Below, in pieces: positions 1 through 6,107 of a DNA stretch of 12,328 bases. The translations under genes and the position numbers were made by a program. The number at the start of each line of letters is the position of its first letter. The first letter of the stretch is position 1. The DNA is from DATFXM01 sp035315885. Lineage in GTDB: Bacteria; Acidobacteriota; Blastocatellia; UBA7656. The stretch covers positions 1 to 12,328 of the forward strand of contig DATFXM010000198.1 in NCBI GenBank assembly GCA_035315885.1, given 5' to 3'. Below the pieces are notes generated by a model. It was not told the origin of the DNA. It was given only the letters and a program-made list of their open reading frames with translations, and did no database searches.

Positions 1-360
1 TGGCAGTTGATGGCGAGCAACGACTTCCGATCTGTGGGCAGTATCCTCGCAGACGACTTCGTGCTTGATTGGCCTCAGTCAAATGAACGGATAAGAGGTC
101 GAGAAAACTTCGCGAGGATGAACGAAGAATATCCGGCACAGGGCAAATGGCATTTCACTGTCAATCGCGTCGTCGGCAATGATTCTGAAGCAGTCAGCGA
201 TGTTTCAGTGAACGATGGAGTTCAAAAGGCAAGAGCCATTTCTTTCTTTTCGGTGAGAGAAGGAAAAATAGTCAGAATGATTGAGTATTGGCCCGACCCT
301 TATCCTGCCTTGGAGAACCGCAAACATCTTGTCGAGCGCATCGCAGTGGACGAGGGATGA
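1..360 (+). CDS. NTF2/SnoaL-like family protein, 5' end outside the window
   Basis: The open frame runs from base 1 (W-Q-L-M-A-S-N-D-F) to a TGA at 358-360. The in-frame TTG at 7 and ATG at 10 are probably internal: NTF2/SnoaL-like proteins usually have about ten more residues before the 'MASNDF' helix, so I treat the gene as 5'-partial with 119 codons visible. The visible part fits the cone-shaped alpha+beta fold: an N-terminal helix followed by 'ADDFVLDWP', a central 'RIRGRENFARMN' helix, and late beta strands ending 'SFFSVREGKIVRMIEYW'. Family members are small ligand-binding proteins or enzymes (polyketide cyclases, isomerases) or have unknown roles; no catalytic residue can be assigned here. 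The gene is followed by a convergent cytochrome gene, so it is not in an operon with anything visible downstream. Family assignment is fairly sure; function is unknown. Confidence 0.8.
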   Translation, partial: WQLMASNDFRSVGSILADDFVLDWPQSNERIRGRENFARMNEEYPAQGKWHFTVNRVVGNDSEAVSDVSVNDGVQKARAISFFSVREGKIVRMIEYWPDPYPALENRKHLVERIAVDEG

Positions 361-378
361 GGAGATGAGGGGAAGAGG

Positions 379-414
379 GACGCGGAGACGCGGGGAGCCT
401 CGACGCGGCGAGGC
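379..414. repeat. GC-rich purine repeat with small hairpin in a convergent gap
   Basis: Between two convergent stop codons lies a purine-biased tract with iterated 'GACGCGGAGACGCGG' units. It ends in a perfect 6-bp inverted repeat, GCCTCG (397-402) and CGAGGC (409-414), with a 6-nt loop. There is no T-run, so it is not a classical intrinsic terminator, though it could slow polymerase for either convergent gene. Its sequence style resembles the elements at 4641-4665 and 12222-12245. Confidence 0.45.
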
Positions 415-474
415 GGAGCAGAAGGCTGTCTGTTCCCGCCGTAGTCGCAAACCGCAACAAACCAGACCGCACCC

Positions 475-1770
475 TTATCGAAGCCTGCCGAGCAGCCACG
501 ATTTCAGAATACCGGGATTGTCGTCATCCGTTGCGAAATACTCCTGAATCAGTTTCTCACTCAGCTCCTCGCGCTCGGCGGCAGTGAGATCGTATCCCAA
601 AGGCATTTGCCCGCCGCTGATAAAAGAGCTGATCACAACTTCATCCATTGGCCAGTTCAAAGCGCCAAGACCCGCGGGCCGGTGACAGGTCGAGCAACTC
701 ATCGCCTTTCCCACCGATGTCGCATCGAACCCCTCGCCGAACCGACGCTTTCGCGACTCCCACGTTGCAGAACTGAGCCCAGGACCAAACTTGCTCTCGT
801 CCAGGTACTTGCCAAAACGAGGCGATCCGTAGGTGATGAAGCGGTTGTTGACTGCCGAAACCGCTTCGAGTTCGTCCTTCTTGACGCTGTTAGCTTCGGG
901 AAAGATCGGCAGCACACCGCTCTTATGACAGCGCGCGCAGTTGTCGTCACCCTCGCCAAGTTCCCATCGGCCTTTGATGGTGATCGAACGATTACGTCTG
1001 TATGTCCTGAAGTAATCTTTGAAGTAAGTATCGAACGTGCGATCGGATCGTAAGAGCGCCGAGACGACTGAAACGTTGCGAATGTGTGTTCGCGACTTGG
1101 GATCGGGCAGCCCGAACTGAACCCATTTCTCCGGGACTCCAGCCGACGAGTCTCCCGGCACAACTATGAGCAGCCTCCAGAAGCTGTCGTCGTTGTCGGG
1201 CGTGCCGAGGTGACGCGACTTGTAGCTGAAAAACAGCAGTTGCTCTGAAGGTGCGCGCTCTGAGTTGATGAATCTGAGATAGGCTTTCGCGCGATCCAGC
1301 GTCCTGTATCGGCTGACGTAGCGAAGGAAGCGCTGGTCCATCAGGAACTCGGGGATTTGGACGAACTGGCGGGTCTCAGCGAAGTACTGCTTGTCAGGCA
1401 CCGTGAACCCAAGCTCATGATCGGCCCGTAGATCCAGCGCTGCCGCTTCAACGTACTCGATAAGCTCGCGATACTTGCTACGAAAACTCTCGTCCTGATC
1501 CAGATTGTGACGTCGAATGCCGGTCGCAATTGAGCTGAGCAGTTTTTGATAGGCCGGTACCGCCTCATCATCCTTATAAGCCGCTCTTGCAGCTTTGACC
1601 AACGCGTCGACTCTACCCTTGATCCACACATCGGCCCTCACCCAGGCATCAGCGCTGGATCGAGCTCTTGTGTTCGAAGCCGCATTCCCGCGAAGGCGTA
1701 CATTGGCATGCGAGCCAACCGTTCCGCCAACGATCAGACAGAAGACTACGATTCCGAGCCTGAGTCTCAC
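475..1770 (-). CDS. Secreted diheme c-type cytochrome
   Basis: The product has 431 residues. Residues 1-22 form a signal peptide (MRLRLG, hydrophobic core, cleavage after S-H-A), so it is exported. Two CXXCH haem-attachment motifs are present: C278-A-R-C-H282 and C359-S-T-C-H363. A methionine in 'SGGQMPLGY' (M389) is a plausible axial ligand for the second haem. Residues 30-260 are mostly helical and carry no haem motif; I do not recognise a family there. Such proteins carry electrons in the periplasm, but the partner is unknown and no oxidase or dehydrogenase gene lies next to it. The start is GTG at 1768-1770; the ATG slightly upstream is out of frame and closes after three codons. The gene appears monocistronic, 245 bp from the next gene on the same strand. 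Coding and haem binding are well supported; the exact role is open. Confidence 0.85.
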   Translation of the reverse strand: MRLRLGIVVFCLIVGGTVGSHANVRLRGNAASNTRARSSADAWVRADVWIKGRVDALVKAARAAYKDDEAVPAYQKLLSSIATGIRRHNLDQDESFRSKYRELIEYVEAAALDLRADHELGFTVPDKQYFAETRQFVQIPEFLMDQRFLRYVSRYRTLDRAKAYLRFINSERAPSEQLLFFSYKSRHLGTPDNDDSFWRLLIVVPGDSSAGVPEKWVQFGLPDPKSRTHIRNVSVVSALLRSDRTFDTYFKDYFRTYRRNRSITIKGRWELGEGDDNCARCHKSGVLPIFPEANSVKKDELEAVSAVNNRFITYGSPRFGKYLDESKFGPGLSSATWESRKRRFGEGFDATSVGKAMSCSTCHRPAGLGALNWPMDEVVISSFISGGQMPLGYDLTAAEREELSEKLIQEYFATDDDNPGILKSWLLGRLR

Positions 1771-2015
1771 GCCGCCATTTTCCCCCTACCCGCTGCGCCA
1801 GCCAAGTCCCACTATGACGCGCGCCTCGCTACTCGATGCAGAAGAACCAAGTCCGCGAGAGATTTGATTTTCAAGGCGTTCACCTCGTCAAACAGTTTCG
1901 ATCTATGCCGCTGAAGTTGCAGAGGACGTTGCATCAAGTCCAACTGCTCCCGCGTGCGATGATGAGATCGATGGTTTCAAGTTACCGACCAGTGGAACCA
2001 GTCTCGAGTTAGGAG

Positions 2016-2219
2016 CTACCGGCGTTTGCGTTTCTGATCTCCCCGGTCGCCCTGCCCCGGTGGCACCTCAGTTTTTGCGTGATGCCTGACATCCTGCGAC
2101 AGGGAGCGCCCTACGTCGACGACTTCATCAAATTGACCCTTCTCGTTGCGACGAACGTATCGCTTCTCCTTGCCGGTGTCGATGAGCTCTCTCTTGCTTG
2201 TCTTTGCTTTCGTGGCCAT
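2016..2219 (-). CDS. Short basic protein, conserved type of unknown function
   Basis: The product has 67 residues and is very rich in Lys, Arg and Asp: it opens MATKAKTSKREL, has 'KRYVRRNEKGQFDEVVDVGRS' in the middle and closes 'GQGDRGDQKRKRR'. The ATG is at 2217-2219 and the stop TAG at 2016-2018. The pattern 'ELIDTG..KRYVRR...GQF.E..DVGRSL..D.R..AKT' matches, from memory, a small hypothetical protein seen in many soil bacteria; I could not search to confirm. It has no signal peptide or membrane segment and is probably disordered and cytoplasmic, with a charge that would suit nucleic-acid or ribosome contact. It is transcribed away from the PadR gene, sharing the 277-bp gap between them. The coherent composition and clean start argue that it is real rather than a chance frame. 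Confidence 0.7.
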   Translation of the reverse strand: MATKAKTSKRELIDTGKEKRYVRRNEKGQFDEVVDVGRSLSQDVRHHAKTEVPPGQGDRGDQKRKRR

Positions 2220-2421
2220 AAGGTGATTCTCGCTTTCTCAGTTGGGAATGAACCAAACAAATGGTGTTCTGTTTCTGGACAGTGCGCATCTGGATTTGAT
2301 CCGAATTCAATTGCACGCAAATCGCAAACCGCAGTTGAGAAAATGCGGTCGAGAAGGATCCGCAGTTTCCATCGCGCTTTTATCGCGACACAGAATTGGA
2401 TCAACCGCTCGCACCTCTTGC

Positions 2422-2458
2422 TTACCGAGAGGAGCCCGGTGTATCCTTGCCTCGGTAA
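2422..2458. promoter_or_regulatory. Inverted repeat upstream of the PadR gene, possible operator
   Basis: A perfect 8-bp inverted repeat, TTACCGAG (2422-2429) and CTCGGTAA (2451-2458), is separated by 21 bp and ends 38 bp before the PadR start. PadR proteins are dimers that often repress their own promoter by binding a dyad. The half-sites lie about 29 bp apart centre to centre, nearly three helical turns, which is wide for one dimer. It could instead be a 5'-UTR hairpin. No clear -35/-10 pair was found beside it. Confidence 0.35.
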
Positions 2459-2496
2459 CCGAGCGAGCAAACGAGCTAAGAGACGAGCGAAGAGAG

Positions 2497-2832
2497 ATGA
2501 GCAGACCAATGGATTTGGTCCAGGGGACTCTGGACCTCCTGATCTTGAAGATACTGGCGCTTGAACCACTGCACGGCTGGGCGATCAGTCAACGACTCAA
2601 ACAAGTCTCAGGCGATGTTTTGCAGGTCAGTGACGGATCGCTTTATCCGGCTCTTCATAAGCTCGAACAGGGCGGCTGGATCAAAGCTGAGTGGAAGCCC
2701 AGTGAAAACAACCGCCGAGCCAAGTTCTACACCCTTACCCGACTTGGCCGGAAGCACCTCGAAAAAGAGACGGCTAGCTGGAACCGATTGTCCGCTGCAA
2801 TCACTCAGGTAGTGCAGCTCAAGGAGGCCTAG
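2497..2832 (+). CDS. PadR-family winged-helix transcriptional regulator
   Basis: The product has 111 residues, the usual size of the short PadR subgroup. The signature runs 'DLVQGTLDLLILKILALEPLHGWAISQRL' in two pieces (residues 6-34), then the recognition helix 'GSLYPALHKLEQGGWI' (47-62), then the wing 'NNRRAKFYTLTRLGRK' (71-86) and a C-terminal dimerisation helix. It should bind DNA as a dimer, usually as a repressor. ATG 2497 was chosen because a GAAGAGAG tract precedes it and family members start a few residues before 'DLVQGT'; ATG 2509 is the alternative. In Acidobacteriota, near-identical regulators usually sit directly before large FtsX/MacB-type permease genes; none follows here, so the target is unknown. 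The inverted repeat at 2422-2458 may be its own operator. Confidence 0.92.
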   Translation: MSRPMDLVQGTLDLLILKILALEPLHGWAISQRLKQVSGDVLQVSDGSLYPALHKLEQGGWIKAEWKPSENNRRAKFYTLTRLGRKHLEKETASWNRLSAAITQVVQLKEA

Positions 2833-2839
2833 CCTCTTT
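2821..2839 (+). terminator. Hairpin over the PadR stop codon, possible weak terminator
   Basis: AAGGAGGC (2821-2828) pairs with GCCTCTTT (2832-2839) around a 3-nt CTA loop: eight pairs including one G-U. It spans the stop codon and ends in only three T, so termination would be inefficient. The left arm contains a perfect AAGGAGG Shine-Dalgarno sequence with no start codon in range. Confidence 0.3.
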
Positions 2840-3320
2840 CCCAGGTTCCGCGCCACCTTAGTAACTGAAGGGTGATATTACGGAACTCTCCTTAAAGGCC
2901 CATCTTCGTCCAGTCGGTTTTTCCGTGCCCGGAGCCTCCTGATAGAAGGGCGTAGTCTTCAGCTTAACCACCGTTGAATCCATTCCCTCGGACGTCACCG
3001 TATTGCTACCAGAACAAGGAGCACGGAACTCAGAAGGCGCTTTTGATGGATGAATGAAAAGACCTGGTGACGTTTTTGCTGAATGTTCAAGACGATCGAC
3101 CAAATCGATTTCGTATCGAAACACGCAAGCCCGAATTCAGTATTCTACTCAGGCGTTCATAGAAATGACTTCTGTTGCAGAAGCCGGGCATCTCCTAACG
3201 GCCTTTTCTTGACCCGTGATCGATAACGCCGGTTGACCTCAAATCTCCGCTCGGCTCGTTGCGGGAAGTTACTAATTCCAACCCGACGGATACTCGTCGT
3301 GTGTTCAAAAGGAGAAGCAC
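2833..3320. other. 488-bp gap between the PadR and DUF4331 genes
   Basis: I see no convincing gene here. An 88-codon GTG-started frame on the minus strand (2858-3124) has no recognisable domain and no good ribosome-binding site; it could be a chance frame or a decayed gene end. A short inverted repeat, CGACG (3284-3288) and CGTCG (3295-3299), lies in the likely leader of the DUF4331 gene just before its Shine-Dalgarno. TTGACC hexamers near 3209 and 3233 resemble -35 boxes but have no matching -10 at normal spacing. Confidence 0.5.
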
Positions 3321-4544
3321 ATGAGCAATACAAGCAAGAAAGCCAAAGCCCTTCTGGCAGCGGTCCTGACTCTGGCCTTCTTGATGATTATGACGCCCAC
3401 CTCGCTGGTACGGGCGGCAGACCACGGCGATGCGCCGATGGCTGACGAAGACCGCCCGGCCGATATCGATGACGTGTACGCTTTTCTGGACCCCAATGAC
3501 AATTCAAAGCTGATAATCGTGATCACCTTGTACGGATTCATCGTACCCGGTGAGGCCGTTAACTTCAGCGCGTTTGATCCGAGGGTTCGTTATCTGGTCG
3601 GTCTCGAGACCACCGGCGACGCCAGAATCGATCAATTCATCGATATTCGCTTTTCACCCCGGACAGCAACCACTATTCCCCAGACTGCAACTGTAACCAT
3701 GCCGTTTGGAGAGATAATTAATGCCCCGACCACTGTCCCGACTCTTGCTGACACGCCAAATCCGCCAACGATCACTACTGACCCGGGCACCGGCATTTCG
3801 GTCTTCGCCGGTGAAACCGATGATCCGTTCTTCTTCGACATCCCCGGGTTCAACCGGTTTGTCGCGTCGGTGCTGGGCGGTTCGCCGAATCCTGCCGCGT
3901 TACAGCGTGGACGCGACAGTTTCGCCGGCTATAACGTGCAGGCCATCGCCTTAAGTATTCCGGTGTCTTACTTCAGGCTGCAGAGGACGCCAGACAATCC
4001 GAGCGGTACGGTCATCGGCGTGAACATTCAGACTCAGCGGCAGCGAAAGACTACAATCAGCCGCACCGGTGAGATTCAAACCAGCGGCGGATTTGTAACC
4101 ATCGATCGAATGGGGAATCCGGCGATTAATGTCGCGCTCATACCGTTCGCTCGCAAGGACGAATATAATCAAGCCACAACACTGGACGATGCCAACGGCA
4201 GATTTGCCGCCGACATCGTCTCAACTCTCAGGGCACTCGGTACAAACGATACCAACATCGGTATCCTCGCCAACGTAGCGGTAGCAAAAGGCGATTTTCT
4301 CCACCTCGACACCTCGGTTCCCAACAGCGGGCCGGGAGGAGGAGATAACGCAGGAGCAGGGTTTCCAAACGGGCGGCGTTTGAAAGACGACACGATCGAC
4401 ACGATTCTGTTCTTCATCGCGAATCAGAATCCGCTTGGCGATAACGTGAATGCCAACGACGTTCCGCTGCGAAACTCGTTTCCTTTCCTGGCGCCTCCGC
4501 AACAACCACGCGCGTCGGGAACTGATGACAATACGCGCAACTAA
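3321..4544 (+). CDS. Secreted DUF4331 family protein
   Basis: The product has 407 residues. Residues 1-33 are a signal peptide (lysine-rich N terminus, long hydrophobic core, cleavage near V-R-A-A), so the mature protein starts at about 'ADHGDAP'. DUF4331 landmarks follow in order: 'DHGDAPMADEDRPADIDDVYAFLDP' split over residues 34-58, 'FAGETDDPFFFDIPGF' (162-177), 'GFPNGRRLKDDTIDTILFFI' (347-366) and 'SFPFLAPP' (386-393). The family is periplasmic or extracellular and has no known reaction; the conserved Asp/His-rich N terminus would suit metal binding, which is inference. A strong AAAAGGAGAAG ribosome-binding site sits 5-6 nt before the ATG, suggesting good expression. The gene ends in a strong hairpin, then a TPR lipoprotein and a metal transporter follow on the same strand. 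Family call is sure; function is unknown. Confidence 0.9.
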   Translation: MSNTSKKAKALLAAVLTLAFLMIMTPTSLVRAADHGDAPMADEDRPADIDDVYAFLDPNDNSKLIIVITLYGFIVPGEAVNFSAFDPRVRYLVGLETTGDARIDQFIDIRFSPRTATTIPQTATVTMPFGEIINAPTTVPTLADTPNPPTITTDPGTGISVFAGETDDPFFFDIPGFNRFVASVLGGSPNPAALQRGRDSFAGYNVQAIALSIPVSYFRLQRTPDNPSGTVIGVNIQTQRQRKTTISRTGEIQTSGGFVTIDRMGNPAINVALIPFARKDEYNQATTLDDANGRFAADIVSTLRALGTNDTNIGILANVAVAKGDFLHLDTSVPNSGPGGGDNAGAGFPNGRRLKDDTIDTILFFIANQNPLGDNVNANDVPLRNSFPFLAPPQQPRASGTDDNTRN

Positions 4545-4555
4545 CGCGCAATTTG

Positions 4556-4590
4556 TTGGACTGCGGGCTCTCAACGAGCCTGCAGTCCAA
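4556..4590 (+). terminator. Strong hairpin after the DUF4331 gene
   Basis: TTGGACTGCGGGCTC (4556-4570) pairs with GAGCCTGCAGTCCAA (4576-4590) around a TCAAC loop: 15 pairs, one of them G-U. It begins 11 bp after the stop codon. The downstream tract TTCTGC is a poor U-run, so it may end transcription only partly, or protect the upstream mRNA 3' end, lowering expression of the TPR and transporter genes relative to DUF4331. Confidence 0.65.
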
Positions 4591-4640
4591 TTCTGCTCGG
4601 TGTTGAATCGCCGCCGCTCAGATGCGATTTGTTTCTGGGT

Positions 4641-4665
4641 CGCGGAGAGGCACGCAAGAAGAAAT
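4641..4665. repeat. Degenerate copy of a short intergenic repeat
   Basis: The tract begins CGCGGAGAGGCACGCAAGAA and continues GAAAT. It aligns, with small gaps, to 12222-12245 (CGCGGATACGCAGAGAAGAA then AT). Both lie in gaps between genes and resemble 'CGCAGAGACGCAGAG' elements common in intergenic DNA of several soil phyla. Two imperfect copies are weak evidence alone. Confidence 0.35.
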
Positions 4666-4713
4666 CGATTGGTGATGAAACGGCGTGTTTAAGAATCCGA
4701 TTGAGGCTCGATC

Positions 4714-6075
4714 ATGCGAATAAAATCCAGGTTACAAAGATCTCCGGGGCTTGTCGTATTGCTTGTGATGACGATCGCATTGGCGATGGCATCGGCGGGC
4801 TGCAGCGAGTCCAGATCAACAGTCTCTACATTCACTCCAACGGCCCCGATTAGTCTGCCTTCGGACGCAGAATCGAATGAACGGGCGATCCGATTCCTGG
4901 AAGAACGAGTCAAGCGCGATCGCGACGACTTCATCGCTTATAACAAACTCGCCGAGTTCTATCTTCAACGGCTTCGTGAGACTGGCGCGGTGAGTTATGT
5001 GAATCTGGCTCTAGAAGCCTCTCGCGCGTCTCTGAGTGCAATGCCGCCGGAGATGAACAAAGCCGGGCTTGCAGTTCTTGCGCAGGCAGAATTCGCTGCG
5101 CACGAGTTTGTGTCCGCAAGAAACCATGCAACCAGACTCGCCGAGCTCGATAAGGGCAAGAGTTATCCTTATCAAATTCTGGGGGACGCGCTGACTGAGC
5201 TTGGAGACTACGACGCTGCCGGTCGCGTTTACGCGGACATGGAGAGGCTTGGCGGTGGCGCGAGCGTTGAGACTCGCCTCGCTCGAGCTGCTTTGTTACA
5301 CGGCAAGCGCGATGAAGCCGTTCGACATTTTACAACCGCGCTTCAAATCGCACTAACGTCCAGCGCGCCTCAGCGAGAAGCGACAGCATGGATTCACTGG
5401 CAATTGGGTGAAGTCGAGTTCCTGACAGGTCGCTACGCCGCGGCCGAACAACATTATCGAGACGCGCTTGCGGTATTCCCAAACTACTATCGTGCTCTAG
5501 CGGGTGTCGGCAGGTCGCGCGCGGCTCTCGGCGACATCGATGGCGCTGTAGAGAACTACGAGCGGGCGGTCCAGATTCTTCCCGACCCTTCCTTTATCGC
5601 GGCTCTTGGTGATTTGTATCGGCTCTCCGGACGGGAGAGCGAGGCCGCAAAACAGTATCAGCTCGTCGAACAAATACAAAAGCTCAACCTTGCTAACGGA
5701 GTGCTCTATAACCGACAGCTAGCGATGTTCCACGCCGATCATGATTTGAACGTTAAGAGCGCTTACGCAGAAGCGATGAAGGAGTACGAAACCAGAAAAG
5801 ACGTTTACGGATCGGATGCGGTTGCGTGGACGGCGCTCAAGGCCGGAAGGATCAAGGAAGCCCAGACCGCAATATCCGAAACATTGAGGTTCGGCACCAC
5901 CGATCCGAAACTCTACTACCACGCGGGCATGATCGCTCTTGCAAACGGGGACCGGACCGCAGCCCGCGACAATTTGAACCGGGCACTTACGATGAGTCCG
6001 CAGTTTGATCCGATTCAATCGGCCAACGCACGCAAGGCCCTGGACACTCTTGCTGGTGAAGGAACAGGCGAGTAA
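4714..6075 (+). CDS. TPR-repeat lipoprotein
   Basis: The product has 453 residues. It has a lipoprotein signal peptide: MRIKSR, a hydrophobic core, and a lipobox A-S-A-G-C with Cys30 as the lipidation site, so it is anchored to a membrane on the periplasmic side. After a Ser/Thr/Pro linker (31-50) come about eight tetratricopeptide-like helical repeats, roughly at 72-108, 115-146, 152-182, 186-216, 226-256, 259-289, 292-322 and 368-430. The clearest are 'ALTELGDYDAAGRVYADMER' and 'YRALAGVGRSRAALGDIDGA'. TPR arrays hold other proteins; no catalytic domain is present. A GAGG at 4703-4706 precedes ATG 4714 at good spacing. The gene ends 32 bp before the transporter gene, so the two are almost certainly co-transcribed. 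A scaffold for the transporter or the DUF4331 protein is the natural guess, not shown by sequence. Confidence 0.88.
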   Translation: MRIKSRLQRSPGLVVLLVMTIALAMASAGCSESRSTVSTFTPTAPISLPSDAESNERAIRFLEERVKRDRDDFIAYNKLAEFYLQRLRETGAVSYVNLALEASRASLSAMPPEMNKAGLAVLAQAEFAAHEFVSARNHATRLAELDKGKSYPYQILGDALTELGDYDAAGRVYADMERLGGGASVETRLARAALLHGKRDEAVRHFTTALQIALTSSAPQREATAWIHWQLGEVEFLTGRYAAAEQHYRDALAVFPNYYRALAGVGRSRAALGDIDGAVENYERAVQILPDPSFIAALGDLYRLSGRESEAAKQYQLVEQIQKLNLANGVLYNRQLAMFHADHDLNVKSAYAEAMKEYETRKDVYGSDAVAWTALKAGRIKEAQTAISETLRFGTTDPKLYYHAGMIALANGDRTAARDNLNRALTMSPQFDPIQSANARKALDTLAGEGTGE

Positions 6076-6107
6076 GGAACGGCCAATAAGGAGTCGACAT
6101 AAAGCTC

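Noticed and set aside
2858..3124. 88-codon frame on the minus strand in the PadR-DUF4331 gap
   Set aside because: It starts at GTG without a ribosome-binding site and shows no recognisable domain or signal. A different frame gives an equally plausible ending (K-T-D-W-T-K-M-G-L-stop), so it may be a decayed gene end, but evidence is too thin for a CDS call.
4545..4713. Nickel/cobalt or cobalamin riboswitch before the TPR-transporter pair
   Set aside because: The only strong structure is a single hairpin following the DUF4331 stop; no multi-helix junction or cobalamin-box-like sequence was seen.
6099..6101. ATA as start codon of the transporter
   Set aside because: It is better spaced from GGAG (6090-6093) than ATG 6108 and is in frame, but ATA initiation is very rare; ATG 6108 gives a normal signal peptide.
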